Assembly (NCBI GenBank): GCA_002013415.1
Contig: MAEX01000002.1
Location: forward strand, 1-64,000
Length of the DNA stretch: 64,000 nucleotides
From: Mycobacterium sp. D16Q14
Lineage (GTDB): Bacteria; Actinomycetota; Actinomycetes; Mycobacteriales; Mycobacteriaceae
Direction: 5' to 3'
Shown in pieces: positions 16,653-24,706 of this stretch (position 1 is the first letter of the stretch; each line of letters begins with the position of its first letter). Position numbers and translations under genes: made by a program. The notes beneath the pieces are model-generated. The model saw nothing but the letters and a program-made list of their open reading frames with translations. It had not been told where the DNA came from and did not search any database.

Positions 16653-18128
16653 ATGAACTACCAGCCTGGGCATCCGCCGTACGGAAACGAATTCCCTGTG
16701 GGCCAGCACGGCTATCGGCAGGTGCACGGTGCATCCACCACTGCTCGGACACGCTACCCCTATGACGAGATGTACCAGGACCGGGCGCCGCAGGCTCCGA
16801 ACCCTGTGCACGGGAAGCGTCTTCGCACGCTAGGGCTGACCGCCGGTGCCGTCGTGGTGGCCATTGGTGCCAGCGCGGCCACGGCGGCCGTGGTGGTCAA
16901 CCATTCCGCGCGCCCGGCCCCCGTCGCGCAGGTATCTGGCCCCGCGCCCGGCGGAAAGCCCTCACTGCCAACGGGTTCAATACTGGGAAAGCCTGGCAGC
17001 ACGCCCGCAGGCAACTCCGTTGAAGAGGTGTCGGCCAAAGTGCTGCCCAGTGTGGTGCAACTGAAGATCCGAAGTGGACAGCAGGGCGAGGAAGGATCCG
17101 GCGTGGTCCTGAGCTCCGACGGGTTGATCCTGACCAACAACCACGTGGTGGCCGCGGCGATGTCGAGCAGCGGCGATCTGGCGCCCTCGGCTCCCGCGCC
17201 CCGCGGGCCACTCTCCAACCTTCCTCCCGGCATCCTTCCCGGCGGACAGCTGCCCGGCGGCTACCGGGACGGGCGCGACGGCTCCGAACTGGACGGCTCC
17301 GAACTGGACGGCTCCGACGGGCGCACCACGCGGCCTTCGGCCCGGACCGGTGACGGTGTCAAGGCAACGGTGACCCTGGCCGACGGCCGTACGGTGCCGT
17401 TCACCGTGGTCGGCGCCGATCCCGCCGATGACATCGCGGTGGTCCGCGCCCAGGGCGTTTCCGACCTCACCCCGATCACCATGGGTTCGTCGAAAGACCT
17501 GAAGGTGGGACAGAACGTTGTCGCCATCGGCTCGCCGTTGGGCCTGCAGGGGACGGTGACCACCGGCATCATCAGCGCACTGCGTCGACCGGTCGCCACC
17601 GGCGATGAGCAGAGCGGCCAGCATTCGGTGATGAGTGCCATCCAGACGGATGCGGCAATCAACCCCGGCAACTCCGGCGGTGCTCTCGTCGACATGAACG
17701 GCTCGCTCATCGGTGTGAACTCGGCGATCGCGTCGCTGGGTGGGGGCCAGGACTCGCAGGGTGGCGGTCAGGCCGGCTCGATTGGTCTGGGCTTCGCCAT
17801 CCCGGTGGATCAGGCCAAGCGCATCGCGGATGAACTGGTGGCCACCGGAACCGTCCGGCAAGCCTCGCTGGGTGTCCAACTCGGCTCCGACCAGGACACG
17901 CGTGGCGCGCTCGTGGCAGGAGTTGTGCGTGGCAGCGCGGCGGCAACCGCCGGTCTGCCCAAGGGTTCGGTGATCACCAAGGTCGACGACCAGGTCATCG
18001 ACGGCCCCGAGGCTCTGGTGGCCGCGGTGCGCTCGAAGGCTCCGGGGGACACCATGGCGCTCACCTACGACGACCCGTCGGGAACCTCGCGCACGGTCCA
18101 GGTCACCCTGGGACAGTCGGAAACGTGA
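16653..18128 (+). CDS. membrane-anchored trypsin-like serine protease with PDZ domain (HtrA/PepD-like)
   Basis: This 491-residue protein has a short Pro/Tyr-rich cytoplasmic N-terminus, one membrane helix (about residues 60-82) and a protease domain with His in LTNNHVVA (about 163), Asp in DPADDIAVV (about 258) and Ser in NPGNSGGAL (about 341). A single PDZ domain covers about 404-488. Such proteases degrade or refold damaged envelope proteins, and PepD (Rv0983) of M. tuberculosis has this plan. The loop near residue 210 contains a duplicated GSELD (15-bp direct repeat near 17280-17310). The ATG at 16653 has GAAGGAA upstream; an earlier in-frame start would add unlike residues. It lies 120 bp after mmpL. 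Confidence 0.9.
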   Translation: MNYQPGHPPYGNEFPVGQHGYRQVHGASTTARTRYPYDEMYQDRAPQAPNPVHGKRLRTLGLTAGAVVVAIGASAATAAVVVNHSARPAPVAQVSGPAPGGKPSLPTGSILGKPGSTPAGNSVEEVSAKVLPSVVQLKIRSGQQGEEGSGVVLSSDGLILTNNHVVAAAMSSSGDLAPSAPAPRGPLSNLPPGILPGGQLPGGYRDGRDGSELDGSELDGSDGRTTRPSARTGDGVKATVTLADGRTVPFTVVGADPADDIAVVRAQGVSDLTPITMGSSKDLKVGQNVVAIGSPLGLQGTVTTGIISALRRPVATGDEQSGQHSVMSAIQTDAAINPGNSGGALVDMNGSLIGVNSAIASLGGGQDSQGGGQAGSIGLGFAIPVDQAKRIADELVATGTVRQASLGVQLGSDQDTRGALVAGVVRGSAAATAGLPKGSVITKVDDQVIDGPEALVAAVRSKAPGDTMALTYDDPSGTSRTVQVTLGQSET

Positions 18129-18197
18129 TCGCGCCAACGCCGACGAGACCTGCCGTGCACACTGACACCGCTGTACAGAATCTGGAAGAATCGTGAG

Positions 18198-18470
18198 ATG
18201 GCCACTGTGCACGGCGTGATCGTCACGGACCGTCCTGAGCGCTATGCGAAACAACTCGCCCAGCATTGGGCAGTCAAGAGCACGGTGACCGAGCTCGATG
18301 GCGGTGCGATACAGATCGAGATGACCCACGATGCGATCACCGTGCTGCGCCCACAGCAGGGAGAACTGCACGTCGAGGCGAGCTCCGCGGAGTTCGGCGA
18401 TGTGGTCAAGCGGCATCTTGAGCGCTTTGGTACCCGTGACGAACTCAGCCTGAACTGGGTGGCCGACTAG
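18198..18470 (+). CDS. DUF2218 domain protein
   Basis: The 90-residue product (VIVTDRPERYAKQLAQHWA at the start, VVKRHLERFG near the end) matches the DUF2218 pattern of small soluble actinobacterial and proteobacterial proteins often found near siderophore or metal genes. Its biochemical role is not known. It is convergent with the small gene at 18467-18694, with a 4-bp overlap. Confidence 0.8.
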   Translation: MATVHGVIVTDRPERYAKQLAQHWAVKSTVTELDGGAIQIEMTHDAITVLRPQQGELHVEASSAEFGDVVKRHLERFGTRDELSLNWVAD

Positions 18471-18694
18471 TCCCGCGCGAATGCTGCGCCTGACTCTTGC
18501 TCCAGATCGACGAAGGTCTCCTCGCTGACGTCTACCGCAACACCTTGATAGGGCCGGCCGGAGGGCACTGGCTTACCGTCAACGAAAAACATTGTGGTAC
18601 AGAGGTACTCGCCGCATATTCCCTTATCCTCGCGGACGAATTCCATACCCAGAGTGCGCTCGGGTTTGGCGGTGTCCCCGGTGTCGGGTTCCAC
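18467..18694 (-). CDS. small hypothetical protein
   Basis: A 75-residue acidic product starting at a GTG at 18694, with a GAGGA ribosome site about 8 bases upstream. It contains CGEYLCTTMFFVDGKPVP and ends with EQESGAAFARD. No family is recognised. The ribosome site and a sensible composition argue that it is real; its small size keeps confidence moderate. Confidence 0.5.
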   Translation of the reverse strand: MEPDTGDTAKPERTLGMEFVREDKGICGEYLCTTMFFVDGKPVPSGRPYQGVAVDVSEETFVDLEQESGAAFARD

Positions 18695-19043
18695 GGGTAG
18701 TCCTCGCGGAGCGAAGAATCTGGGTATGCAGTGACGTCACCCGTGGGCGCTATTCATCAACGTGATTCATGGTGTCTCGCCAAGATCCGGAAACGGAAGA
18801 TGATCGCGAAGAATGGCGTGACGATGTGAATAGACATGCTCACATCGACGCTAGTGGACAGCGCGAGAGTGAGCATCACCCCTTTCGGGTGATTCGTCAG
18901 GAAGCCCGTGAACTGAACTCGTCGCACCAGGGAGGTTTCGTGCGTAGTGTCGGAAGTGGCGTTGACGATAACTGCCGGGAACCGATGTGATGAACCTTCG
19001 GCTCGCGCCTGTCTCGGGTGGAATACAGAAAGGTTTGAAACAC
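18695..19043. other. intergenic region before the csbD-like gene
   Basis: No supported gene is seen here. ATCACCC (18875-18881) and GGGTGAT (18887-18893) form a perfect 7-bp stem with a 5-nt loop and no T-tract. GAAAGG at about 19030 is the ribosome site for the following gene. An open frame at 18769-18990 has neither a family match nor a clear ribosome site. Confidence 0.4.
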
Positions 19044-19256
19044 ATGGGAATTGCTGATGATGCCAAGAACACGGCCGAGGATCTCAAGGGCCGCGCCAAG
19101 GAAGCCGTTGGGGCTGCCACTGGTGATGAGGATCTGAAGGCCGAAGGCCAGGTCGATCAGGGGATCGCCTCGGTCAAGGAGAAGCTCACCGAGGCCGCTG
19201 ACAAGCTCAAGGAAGGCGTGGACGCGGTCAAGGACAAACTGACCGGGAACTCCTAG
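19044..19256 (+). CDS. CsbD-family stress protein
   Basis: The 70-residue, Lys/Glu/Ala-rich helical protein (MGIADDAKNTAEDLKGRAKEA) is typical of the CsbD family, which is induced by general stress in many bacteria and probably protects macromolecules. The ATG at 19044 fits the family N-terminus; the reading frame upstream is not conserved-looking. It stands alone between a long leader and a bidirectional terminator. Confidence 0.88.
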   Translation: MGIADDAKNTAEDLKGRAKEAVGAATGDEDLKAEGQVDQGIASVKEKLTEAADKLKEGVDAVKDKLTGNS

Positions 19257-19266
19257 CCCTCTCGCT

Positions 19267-19308
19267 CAGCTGGTCTCTCTTCTGGTGTCATCGCAGGGAG
19301 ACCAGCTG
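19267..19308. terminator. bidirectional terminator hairpin between csbD-like and transglutaminase genes
   Basis: CAGCTGGTCTC at 19267-19277 and GAGACCAGCTG at 19298-19308 are perfect 11-bp inverted arms with a 20-nt loop, placed between two convergent genes. The right arm lies inside the last codons of the transglutaminase gene. It can serve both directions. Confidence 0.6.
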
Positions 19309-20091
19309 ATCGACGTGATCCTCGGGTAGGTCACCGTCGACCACGGCGGTGACGAACGATTGGTTCAATACGATCTGCCCACCGTGGTTGTCGAGGAATG
19401 CCGTGTCGGCGGCGTCGCGACCGGTGGTGATGCGAACCATCGTTTGCCGTGGTGCCAGACAGGTCGCGTCCACCACTTGCCAACGGTTGTCGACGACGGC
19501 CTCGGCAACAGCGTGAAAGTCCATGGGGTCACAGCCCGGCGCATATACCGCGACGAGCCGGGCCGGCACCTTGACGGCCCGAAGCAGCGCCACCACGAGG
19601 TGTGCGTAGTCGCGGCAGACCCCCGCGGCCGCCAAGAGGGTATCGACGGCGCCATCGATGGGATCGCTCGATCCCGGTGAATACGTCAAACGGGACCCGA
19701 CCCAGGACGAGACCTTCTCCAACAGCACCGAGGGTTCGGTGTGTTCACCGAATTCGGTTGCCGCGAAACCGTAGAACTTGTCGGCCTCGGCGTAGCGGCT
19801 CGGGCGCAGGTACGTGGACAGGTCTGCGGCCTCGACGGGCACTTCGTCAGCCTGCCCGAGAATAGTTGCCGCATAAGAGACTTTGAGGTTTCCCTGCCCG
19901 ACGTCGAGCCGGTGAATACGGTTACCGTGCTCGCCCGCGACCTCCTGGGCCTCGACGCGCTGTCCGTTCAGCTCCAGTGACAAGCTTTCCGTCACCTGGG
20001 CGCCGGGTAGCGGCGACACGGCGATCTGGAACTCCAATGTCGATGGCGCCAAGATGTCGACGTCGAGTTGAGCTCCGACATCACGTTTCAT
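19288..20091 (-). CDS. transglutaminase-like cysteine protease-fold protein
   Basis: A 267-residue protein with the transglutaminase core triad: Cys in AAGVCRDYAHL (about 157), His in MDFHAVAEA (about 192) and Asp in VVDATCLAP (about 206). The N-terminal 120 residues are a beta-rich domain usual for bacterial transglutaminase-like proteins. Members act as peptidases or amidases, and true cross-linking is rare. The ATG at 20091 with AGGAACGG before it is chosen. It follows the formylglycine-generating enzyme gene after 128 bp that contain an inverted repeat. Confidence 0.85.
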   Translation of the reverse strand: MKRDVGAQLDVDILAPSTLEFQIAVSPLPGAQVTESLSLELNGQRVEAQEVAGEHGNRIHRLDVGQGNLKVSYAATILGQADEVPVEAADLSTYLRPSRYAEADKFYGFAATEFGEHTEPSVLLEKVSSWVGSRLTYSPGSSDPIDGAVDTLLAAAGVCRDYAHLVVALLRAVKVPARLVAVYAPGCDPMDFHAVAEAVVDNRWQVVDATCLAPRQTMVRITTGRDAADTAFLDNHGGQIVLNQSFVTAVVDGDLPEDHVDQLVSLR

Positions 20092-20131
20092 ACCGTTCCT
20101 CCCACAAGTCAATACGATGATGTGCGCTGCC

Positions 20132-20152
20132 GTCAGACCGGATCAGTCTGAC
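20132..20152. promoter_or_regulatory. inverted repeat GTCAGAC-N7-GTCTGAC upstream of transglutaminase gene
   Basis: Perfect 7-bp arms at 20132-20138 and 20146-20152 lie 41 bp before the transglutaminase start and 68 bp after the FGE stop. It could be an operator or a weak terminator; the sequence does not decide. Confidence 0.4.
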
Positions 20153-20219
20153 ATCGGAACCGTCGGCCCGCTTGCTGCTAGTGGCGCCCTGCGGTGTGGG
20201 TGCCACTACAGCGTATGTG

Positions 20220-21098
20220 TTACGTCCGGCTCTCCACGCAGCGGAATCCGATATGGGTCGTTGCACTGTCCTGTGACTGTGGTGAGCGCGCCGCGGGCCG
20301 ATAGCGGTGGCAGTACTCGGGCGCGCACAAATGCGAGCCGCCCTTGAGTGCCTGGATCACCGACGGGTCGGGGTTATCGGATGGGCTGCAGCACGACGTG
20401 GGGGCGTCCTGGCCGGGTTCGAATCGTGTCGAGGTCCATTCCCAGACATTGCCGATCATGTCGAGAAGGCCGAACTCGTTCGGCGGGAAGGTACCGACGG
20501 GAGAGGTACCGCGCCAGCCCAGAGCACCGTCGTTGCGATACGGGAAGCTGCCTTGCCAGGTGTTGGCCATCAGTTGCCCGCCGGGGGACACCTCATCGCC
20601 CCAGGCGTAGGTCGTATCGCCGCCACCGCGCGCCGCGTACTCCCACTCGGTTTCGGTGGGCAGCCGTCTGCCCGCCCAGCGGGCGTAGGCCTTCGCATCG
20701 GTGTACGCCACCTGGACGACGGGATGATCTGCGGCGCTGTCGATATCGCTGTCCGGCCCGGCCGGCCGCCGCCAGCAGGCACCCGGAACCCAATCCCACC
20801 ATTGCTGCCAGTCATGCAGGTTCACCGGACCGCTGGTTGACCGGAACACCATGGCCCCGGGCACCAGATCGTCGGGTGAGGCACCCGGGTAGAGGGCCGG
20901 ATCGGGGGCACGTTCGGCGACGGTCACATACCCGGTCTGGGTGACAAACTCCGTGAACTGAGCGTTGGTGACAGGGTGCCGTTCGATGGCCAAGGCGTCG
21001 ACCGACGCGGTGCGTACGGGCCGTTCCTCGGGGTAGAAATTGTTGCAGCCCATGGAAAATGGCCCACCCGGTAGCTTCACTAGCTCGGTCAGTGCCAT
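20220..21098 (-). CDS. formylglycine-generating enzyme (FGE-sulfatase domain)
   Basis: The 292-residue protein has the FGE fold signatures MVFRSTSGP, RRLPTETEWEYAARGG, NEFGLLDMIGNVWEWTS and GGSHLCAPEYCHRYRP. The last holds the two Cys (258 and 263) that bind copper and oxidise a sulfatase Cys to C-alpha-formylglycine. Length and motifs match aerobic actinobacterial FGE rather than the ergothioneine enzyme EgtB, which lacks this Cys pair. It lies 17 bp after the DoxX-family gene in the same operon. No sulfatase gene is in the window. Confidence 0.9.
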   Translation of the reverse strand: MALTELVKLPGGPFSMGCNNFYPEERPVRTASVDALAIERHPVTNAQFTEFVTQTGYVTVAERAPDPALYPGASPDDLVPGAMVFRSTSGPVNLHDWQQWWDWVPGACWRRPAGPDSDIDSAADHPVVQVAYTDAKAYARWAGRRLPTETEWEYAARGGGDTTYAWGDEVSPGGQLMANTWQGSFPYRNDGALGWRGTSPVGTFPPNEFGLLDMIGNVWEWTSTRFEPGQDAPTSCCSPSDNPDPSVIQALKGGSHLCAPEYCHRYRPAARSPQSQDSATTHIGFRCVESRT

Positions 21099-21115
21099 CC
21101 ACCCGTTCTATCAGA

Positions 21116-22480
21116 TCAGCGGTTGTAGGGCGCTTCCTGCACCCAGTTGAAACCGCGCTCGACAAGCGGGAACGAGGCGGGGTCCATCCTGGTGACGCGC
21201 AGATGGACCGTGTGGCCCGCGTAATCGTCACCGTCGACGATCATCTGATTCGGCTGTCCGGGCCACCAATAGGTGAGCCGGATCCGCACCGGGGTCTCCT
21301 TGTACGTGCCCAGCTCGATTTGATGGGTGAGGTCGATGAAGTGCTTGCGCGGATCGATGGTGCCGCCGAAGACCTCGAACGAATCGTCCATGCGCTGCAC
21401 CGTTACCATTACTGGCGCAGACACATGGAATGGTCTGTCGAATATCACTCTGCGCCAACGGATTTTGTCCGTAATCAGCGGATCACGCGGATATCCCTCG
21501 GAAGAGAACGTCTCCACCTGCCAGATGCCGTACAGGTTGGGCGTGGGTCTGGTGAACTGCTGCCACCCTTGTCCACCGAAGGCCGCCAGCAGCGCAAGGC
21601 CCACCACCAGCTGGGTCGCCAGCGCGATCCGGTTGGCTCGGGGGCGGGCGAATAACTGCGGCATCGTGGCCGCGGGAACCGCACGATCGGTGAAGAACGC
21701 CGTCAACAGGCGTCGCGCGTAGGGAGCCAGCAGGAACAGGCTCAACAGCAGCAGCTGGGAGGACACCGTTTTGAGGCGGATGTCGTAAGTCATGTTGAGC
21801 AGGAAGACCTGCGTCAGGTCGACCACACACACCAGGGCCCCCGCCGCGGTGGTGCGGGGCAGCAGCAGGAGCAGGCCGCCGAACACCTCGGCCAGGCCGA
21901 GCAGGATTTGGTACGGCTGCGAAATGCCCACCTGTGCCCACAGCACCCCGGCCGGACTGAAGTTTCCGTACGGCTCCACGAGCCGGTTGAGCACGAAGGG
22001 CATCTGCGTCGGGATCACCTTCGCCATCCCGAAATAGAACATCGCGGTGGCGAGTACGAGCCGCAGGACGGTCCACACCCAGGCCTGCAGGCGGTCATAG
22101 CGTGGGCGTCCCCAATCGAGCACCGTCCACATCGCTGTCGCGACAGCAGCCAAGAAGGCGATGCAGAACAGCGCCGTCCATTGGAACGCGCTATCGCTAC
22201 CCACCTGGGTGCTCTGCACGCTCAGACCCAGGAGATGTTCGCCGATCCATGCGATAGGGGCTCGGGCCGCGTGGAACAAACCGCGAATCACCGACCACGG
22301 GCCGTCGATGCCGATGCCCTTGAGGATGACCGGGATGAGACCGACGGCCACGACCAGCCCGAATGCGCCGAAATAGCAGGTCCCGAATCGAAAAGCGACC
22401 AGTGTCGCCTGCCCCCACACCGGCCCTTTGTCGTCCTCGCCGACCGTATCTTGCAGGTCGGCACCCCCCACGATGCTCAT
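21116..22480 (-). CDS. DoxX-family multi-span membrane protein
   Basis: The 454-residue product has several hydrophobic helices: about 30-55, 100-125 and 170-320. The DoxX-like core contains MFYFGMAKVIP, LLGLAEVFGGLLLLLPR and the helix LLLLSLFLLAPYARRLLTAF. A soluble C-terminal domain of about 120 residues follows the last helix. DoxX proteins are linked to thiol redox balance and membrane oxidoreductase complexes in mycobacteria. ATG 22480 is chosen; the frame is open to 22600 but the added residues are unlikely. It is the first gene of an operon with the formylglycine-generating enzyme, so a redox role in that maturation step is possible (inference). Confidence 0.78.
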   Translation of the reverse strand: MSIVGGADLQDTVGEDDKGPVWGQATLVAFRFGTCYFGAFGLVVAVGLIPVILKGIGIDGPWSVIRGLFHAARAPIAWIGEHLLGLSVQSTQVGSDSAFQWTALFCIAFLAAVATAMWTVLDWGRPRYDRLQAWVWTVLRLVLATAMFYFGMAKVIPTQMPFVLNRLVEPYGNFSPAGVLWAQVGISQPYQILLGLAEVFGGLLLLLPRTTAAGALVCVVDLTQVFLLNMTYDIRLKTVSSQLLLLSLFLLAPYARRLLTAFFTDRAVPAATMPQLFARPRANRIALATQLVVGLALLAAFGGQGWQQFTRPTPNLYGIWQVETFSSEGYPRDPLITDKIRWRRVIFDRPFHVSAPVMVTVQRMDDSFEVFGGTIDPRKHFIDLTHQIELGTYKETPVRIRLTYWWPGQPNQMIVDGDDYAGHTVHLRVTRMDPASFPLVERGFNWVQEAPYNR

Positions 22481-22620
22481 CACCCCATAGTCCGGACCTA
22501 TCGGGGTTTGCTCAAGCAATCGAGCAGAAGTGCTCTCGATCACGGCCTCAGCAGACGCCCAGAAAATCCCTGTAGCGTGCCTAACGATCTGTAAACCCAA
22601 CTGACATCTCGAGGTGTTCC

Positions 22621-23040
22621 ATGACTGTCCGTCGACTACTTGCCGCGTCAGCCGTGGCCTCAGCCTGCGCGCTTAGCTTCCCCGCGGCGGCACACGCGGA
22701 TGACAAGACGGTGACCTACGAGGTCATCTCGTCCACCGCCACCACGGCCAACGTCCAGTACTGGGACGGCACCGAGATGCAGCCCGCCGACGGCGTGACC
22801 CTGCCCTGGAAGGTCGACGCGACCGTCGGCGATCTGTCCCGTGGCGCCAAGATTCCCAACCACGCGGAGCTCAAGGCCGACTGGCGTTCCACCGCGACCC
22901 CGGACGCGGCCGTGACGGTGCGCATCTACCTGAACGACAAGGTGGTCTGCCAGAGCACGACCGGCACCGGAGAGGCCGACTGTAACTACGCGACCTTCTC
23001 GTCGTTCCTGGACATGGCCCCGCCGGCGCCGCCTAAGTAG
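22621..23040 (+). CDS. secreted MmpS-like protein
   Basis: This 139-residue protein has a cleavable signal peptide (residues 1-26, ending AAHADD) followed by an MmpS-like beta domain: KTVTYEVISS, VQYWDGTE, LPWKVDA, VRIYLND, with a Cys pair in VCQSTTG and ADCNYA. Unlike membrane MmpS it has no retained anchor and no mmpL partner next to it. It may bind envelope lipids or act with a distant MmpL. Its last 8 bp overlap the convergent hydrolase gene. Confidence 0.82.
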   Translation: MTVRRLLAASAVASACALSFPAAAHADDKTVTYEVISSTATTANVQYWDGTEMQPADGVTLPWKVDATVGDLSRGAKIPNHAELKADWRSTATPDAAVTVRIYLNDKVVCQSTTGTGEADCNYATFSSFLDMAPPAPPK

Positions 23041-23932
23041 TCACTCGATCGATGTGCGCGAGGAAGTGCGTGAGCACCGCTTCGGGCGCCTCGATCTGCG
23101 GCCAATGGCCGATGTTGTCGTCGAGTAGCACCACGTCGGGGTCGTGGATCACCTCGAGATAGCGCTCGGCCATGTGCAATCCGGAGTTCGGGTCGATCGG
23201 TCCGTCGATCATCCGCATCGGCACGGCGGTTTCGCGCATGGCCCGCACCCATCGGCTCCGGTTGTCATACCGGTCGTTGATGAATCGGCCCACCTGATGG
23301 GTGACGCGCGCGCCGTCGTTGTACTCCAACACCTGCTGGAACAAGGACAGTAGCCGCGCCGAGGGCTTGGTGTCGGGGCCGAACATCTCACTGACGGCGG
23401 CATCCAGGATCCGGCGCGACAGCGGTGTGCCCTGGAATCGGCTGACCAAGTCGCCCAACGGTGTACGCGACATCAAGGTCTGCGCGATGCGGGGACGGTA
23501 GGTCTCGATGAAGAGCCCGCCATTGAGCCACGTCACGGAGTCAATGGGTACCCGGCCGCGCGATTGTTCCTCGAATTCGAAGCGCGCCAACAACTCCTGG
23601 CCCACGGAGTTGCCCAGATCATGGGTGAGCAGGTGCACCCGCTCGATCCCCAGATAGGACAGCAATGCCTCGTGCATATCGGCGTGATCGAGAACCGAGT
23701 ACCCGTACTGAACGGGTTTGTCGGAGAAGCCCATGCCGATCATGTCCGGTGCGATGACGGTGAATCGCTGCACCAACTCGGGCCAGATCAGCGCCCAATC
23801 CCATGAATTGAAGGGGTACCCGTGAATGAGCAGCAGGGGAGGCCCACTGCCCTCGATGCGGTGGAAGATGTCGAAACCCAGGTAATCGAAGTAATGCCCG
23901 GCGGCTTTCCATTCTTCGAGCTCTGCGTCCAT
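23033..23932 (-). CDS. epoxide hydrolase-like alpha/beta-hydrolase
   Basis: A 299-residue enzyme with oxyanion motif LLLIHGYPFNSWDW and an Asp nucleophile in LLTHDLGNSVG (about residue 104), not Ser, which places it with epoxide hydrolases and haloalkane dehalogenases. The catalytic His is in DDNIGHWPQIEAPE near the C-terminus. The HGYP motif favours epoxide hydrolase. A perfect palindrome lies 12 bp upstream of the start. Substrate unknown. Confidence 0.85.
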   Translation of the reverse strand: MDAELEEWKAAGHYFDYLGFDIFHRIEGSGPPLLLIHGYPFNSWDWALIWPELVQRFTVIAPDMIGMGFSDKPVQYGYSVLDHADMHEALLSYLGIERVHLLTHDLGNSVGQELLARFEFEEQSRGRVPIDSVTWLNGGLFIETYRPRIAQTLMSRTPLGDLVSRFQGTPLSRRILDAAVSEMFGPDTKPSARLLSLFQQVLEYNDGARVTHQVGRFINDRYDNRSRWVRAMRETAVPMRMIDGPIDPNSGLHMAERYLEVIHDPDVVLLDDNIGHWPQIEAPEAVLTHFLAHIDRVTT

Positions 23933-23943
23933 GGCCGAACTAT

Positions 23944-23953
23944 ACCGATCGGT
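23944..23953. promoter_or_regulatory. palindrome ACCGATCGGT upstream of hydrolase gene
   Basis: A perfect 10-bp palindrome 12 bp upstream of the divergent hydrolase ATG (23932), inside the 83-bp gap to the transpeptidase gene. It is a candidate operator; no cognate regulator is adjacent. Confidence 0.3.
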
Positions 23954-24015
23954 CCGTGGCGCAACTGTGTCCCAACCTTGAAGGATTCGAGAACAACATC
24001 GGCGAAGATGGTCTC

Positions 24016-24663
24016 GTGCTCCGTCCTGTGATGCTGCTGTGTGCGGCCGTCCTCGCCCTGGCTACCTCAACATCTGCTGCCGCGGAACCCTTCGTGCCCT
24101 GGTTCGCCCAGTCCGTCGGCAACGCGACGCAGGTGGTCGCGGTCAACGGTGCCGGCGGCTCCAAGGCCAAGATCGACGTGTTCCAGCGCAGCGGCAACGA
24201 ATGGAAGGCAGTGTCCACGGGAATCCCTGCGCATGTGGGCTCGGCGGGATTCATCGACAAGGCACGCGAAGGGGCGTCGGCCACCCCCAACGGCGTTTAC
24301 TCGCTGGACTGGGCCTTCGGTACTGCACCGCCGCCCCCGAGCGGGCTGCGCTACGTCCAGGTCGGACCGAACGACTGGTGGGACGGGGATAGCAACAGCC
24401 CCACCTACAACACACATCAGCAGTGCGCCAAGGCCGAGTGCCCGTTCAACACCTCGCAGAGCGAGAACCTCCCGATCCCGCAGTACAAGCACGCCATCGT
24501 CATGGGTGTGAACAAGGACAGAGTCCCCGGCGGTGGTTCGGCCTTCTTCGTGCACTCCACCGACGGCGGACCGACCGCGGGCTGCGTATCCCTGGACGAC
24601 GGGATGCTCGTGCAGTTGATCGGCTGGCTGCGGCCGGGTGCGGTCATTGCCGTTAGGGGTTAG
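24016..24663 (+). CDS. secreted YkuD-family L,D-transpeptidase-like protein
   Basis: The 215-residue product has a signal peptide (LLCAAVLALATSTSAAAEP) and a YkuD-type catalytic region: His in KHAIVMGV, His in FFVHSTDGGP and Cys in TAGCVSLDDG (about residue 189). L,D-transpeptidases cross-link peptidoglycan 3-3, which dominates in mycobacteria. It lacks the Ig-like domains of the classical Ldt enzymes and belongs to the short single-domain group. GTG 24016 is chosen; ATG 24031 is also possible. A paralog follows directly. Confidence 0.85.
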   Translation: MLRPVMLLCAAVLALATSTSAAAEPFVPWFAQSVGNATQVVAVNGAGGSKAKIDVFQRSGNEWKAVSTGIPAHVGSAGFIDKAREGASATPNGVYSLDWAFGTAPPPPSGLRYVQVGPNDWWDGDSNSPTYNTHQQCAKAECPFNTSQSENLPIPQYKHAIVMGVNKDRVPGGGSAFFVHSTDGGPTAGCVSLDDGMLVQLIGWLRPGAVIAVRG

Positions 24664-24706
24664 TTACTGACAGGCGTTTTCCAGGTTGAGCCAGCACCAT
24701 GGATGA

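Noticed and set aside
16977..18416. Antisense open frame of 479 codons opposite the PDZ protease gene
   Set aside because: The composition is Arg/His-rich shadow sequence, while the protease on the plus strand has all catalytic motifs.
18769..18990. Small open frame of 73 codons before the csbD-like gene
   Set aside because: It has no convincing ribosome site or family, and part of it is a hairpin; it is treated as leader sequence.
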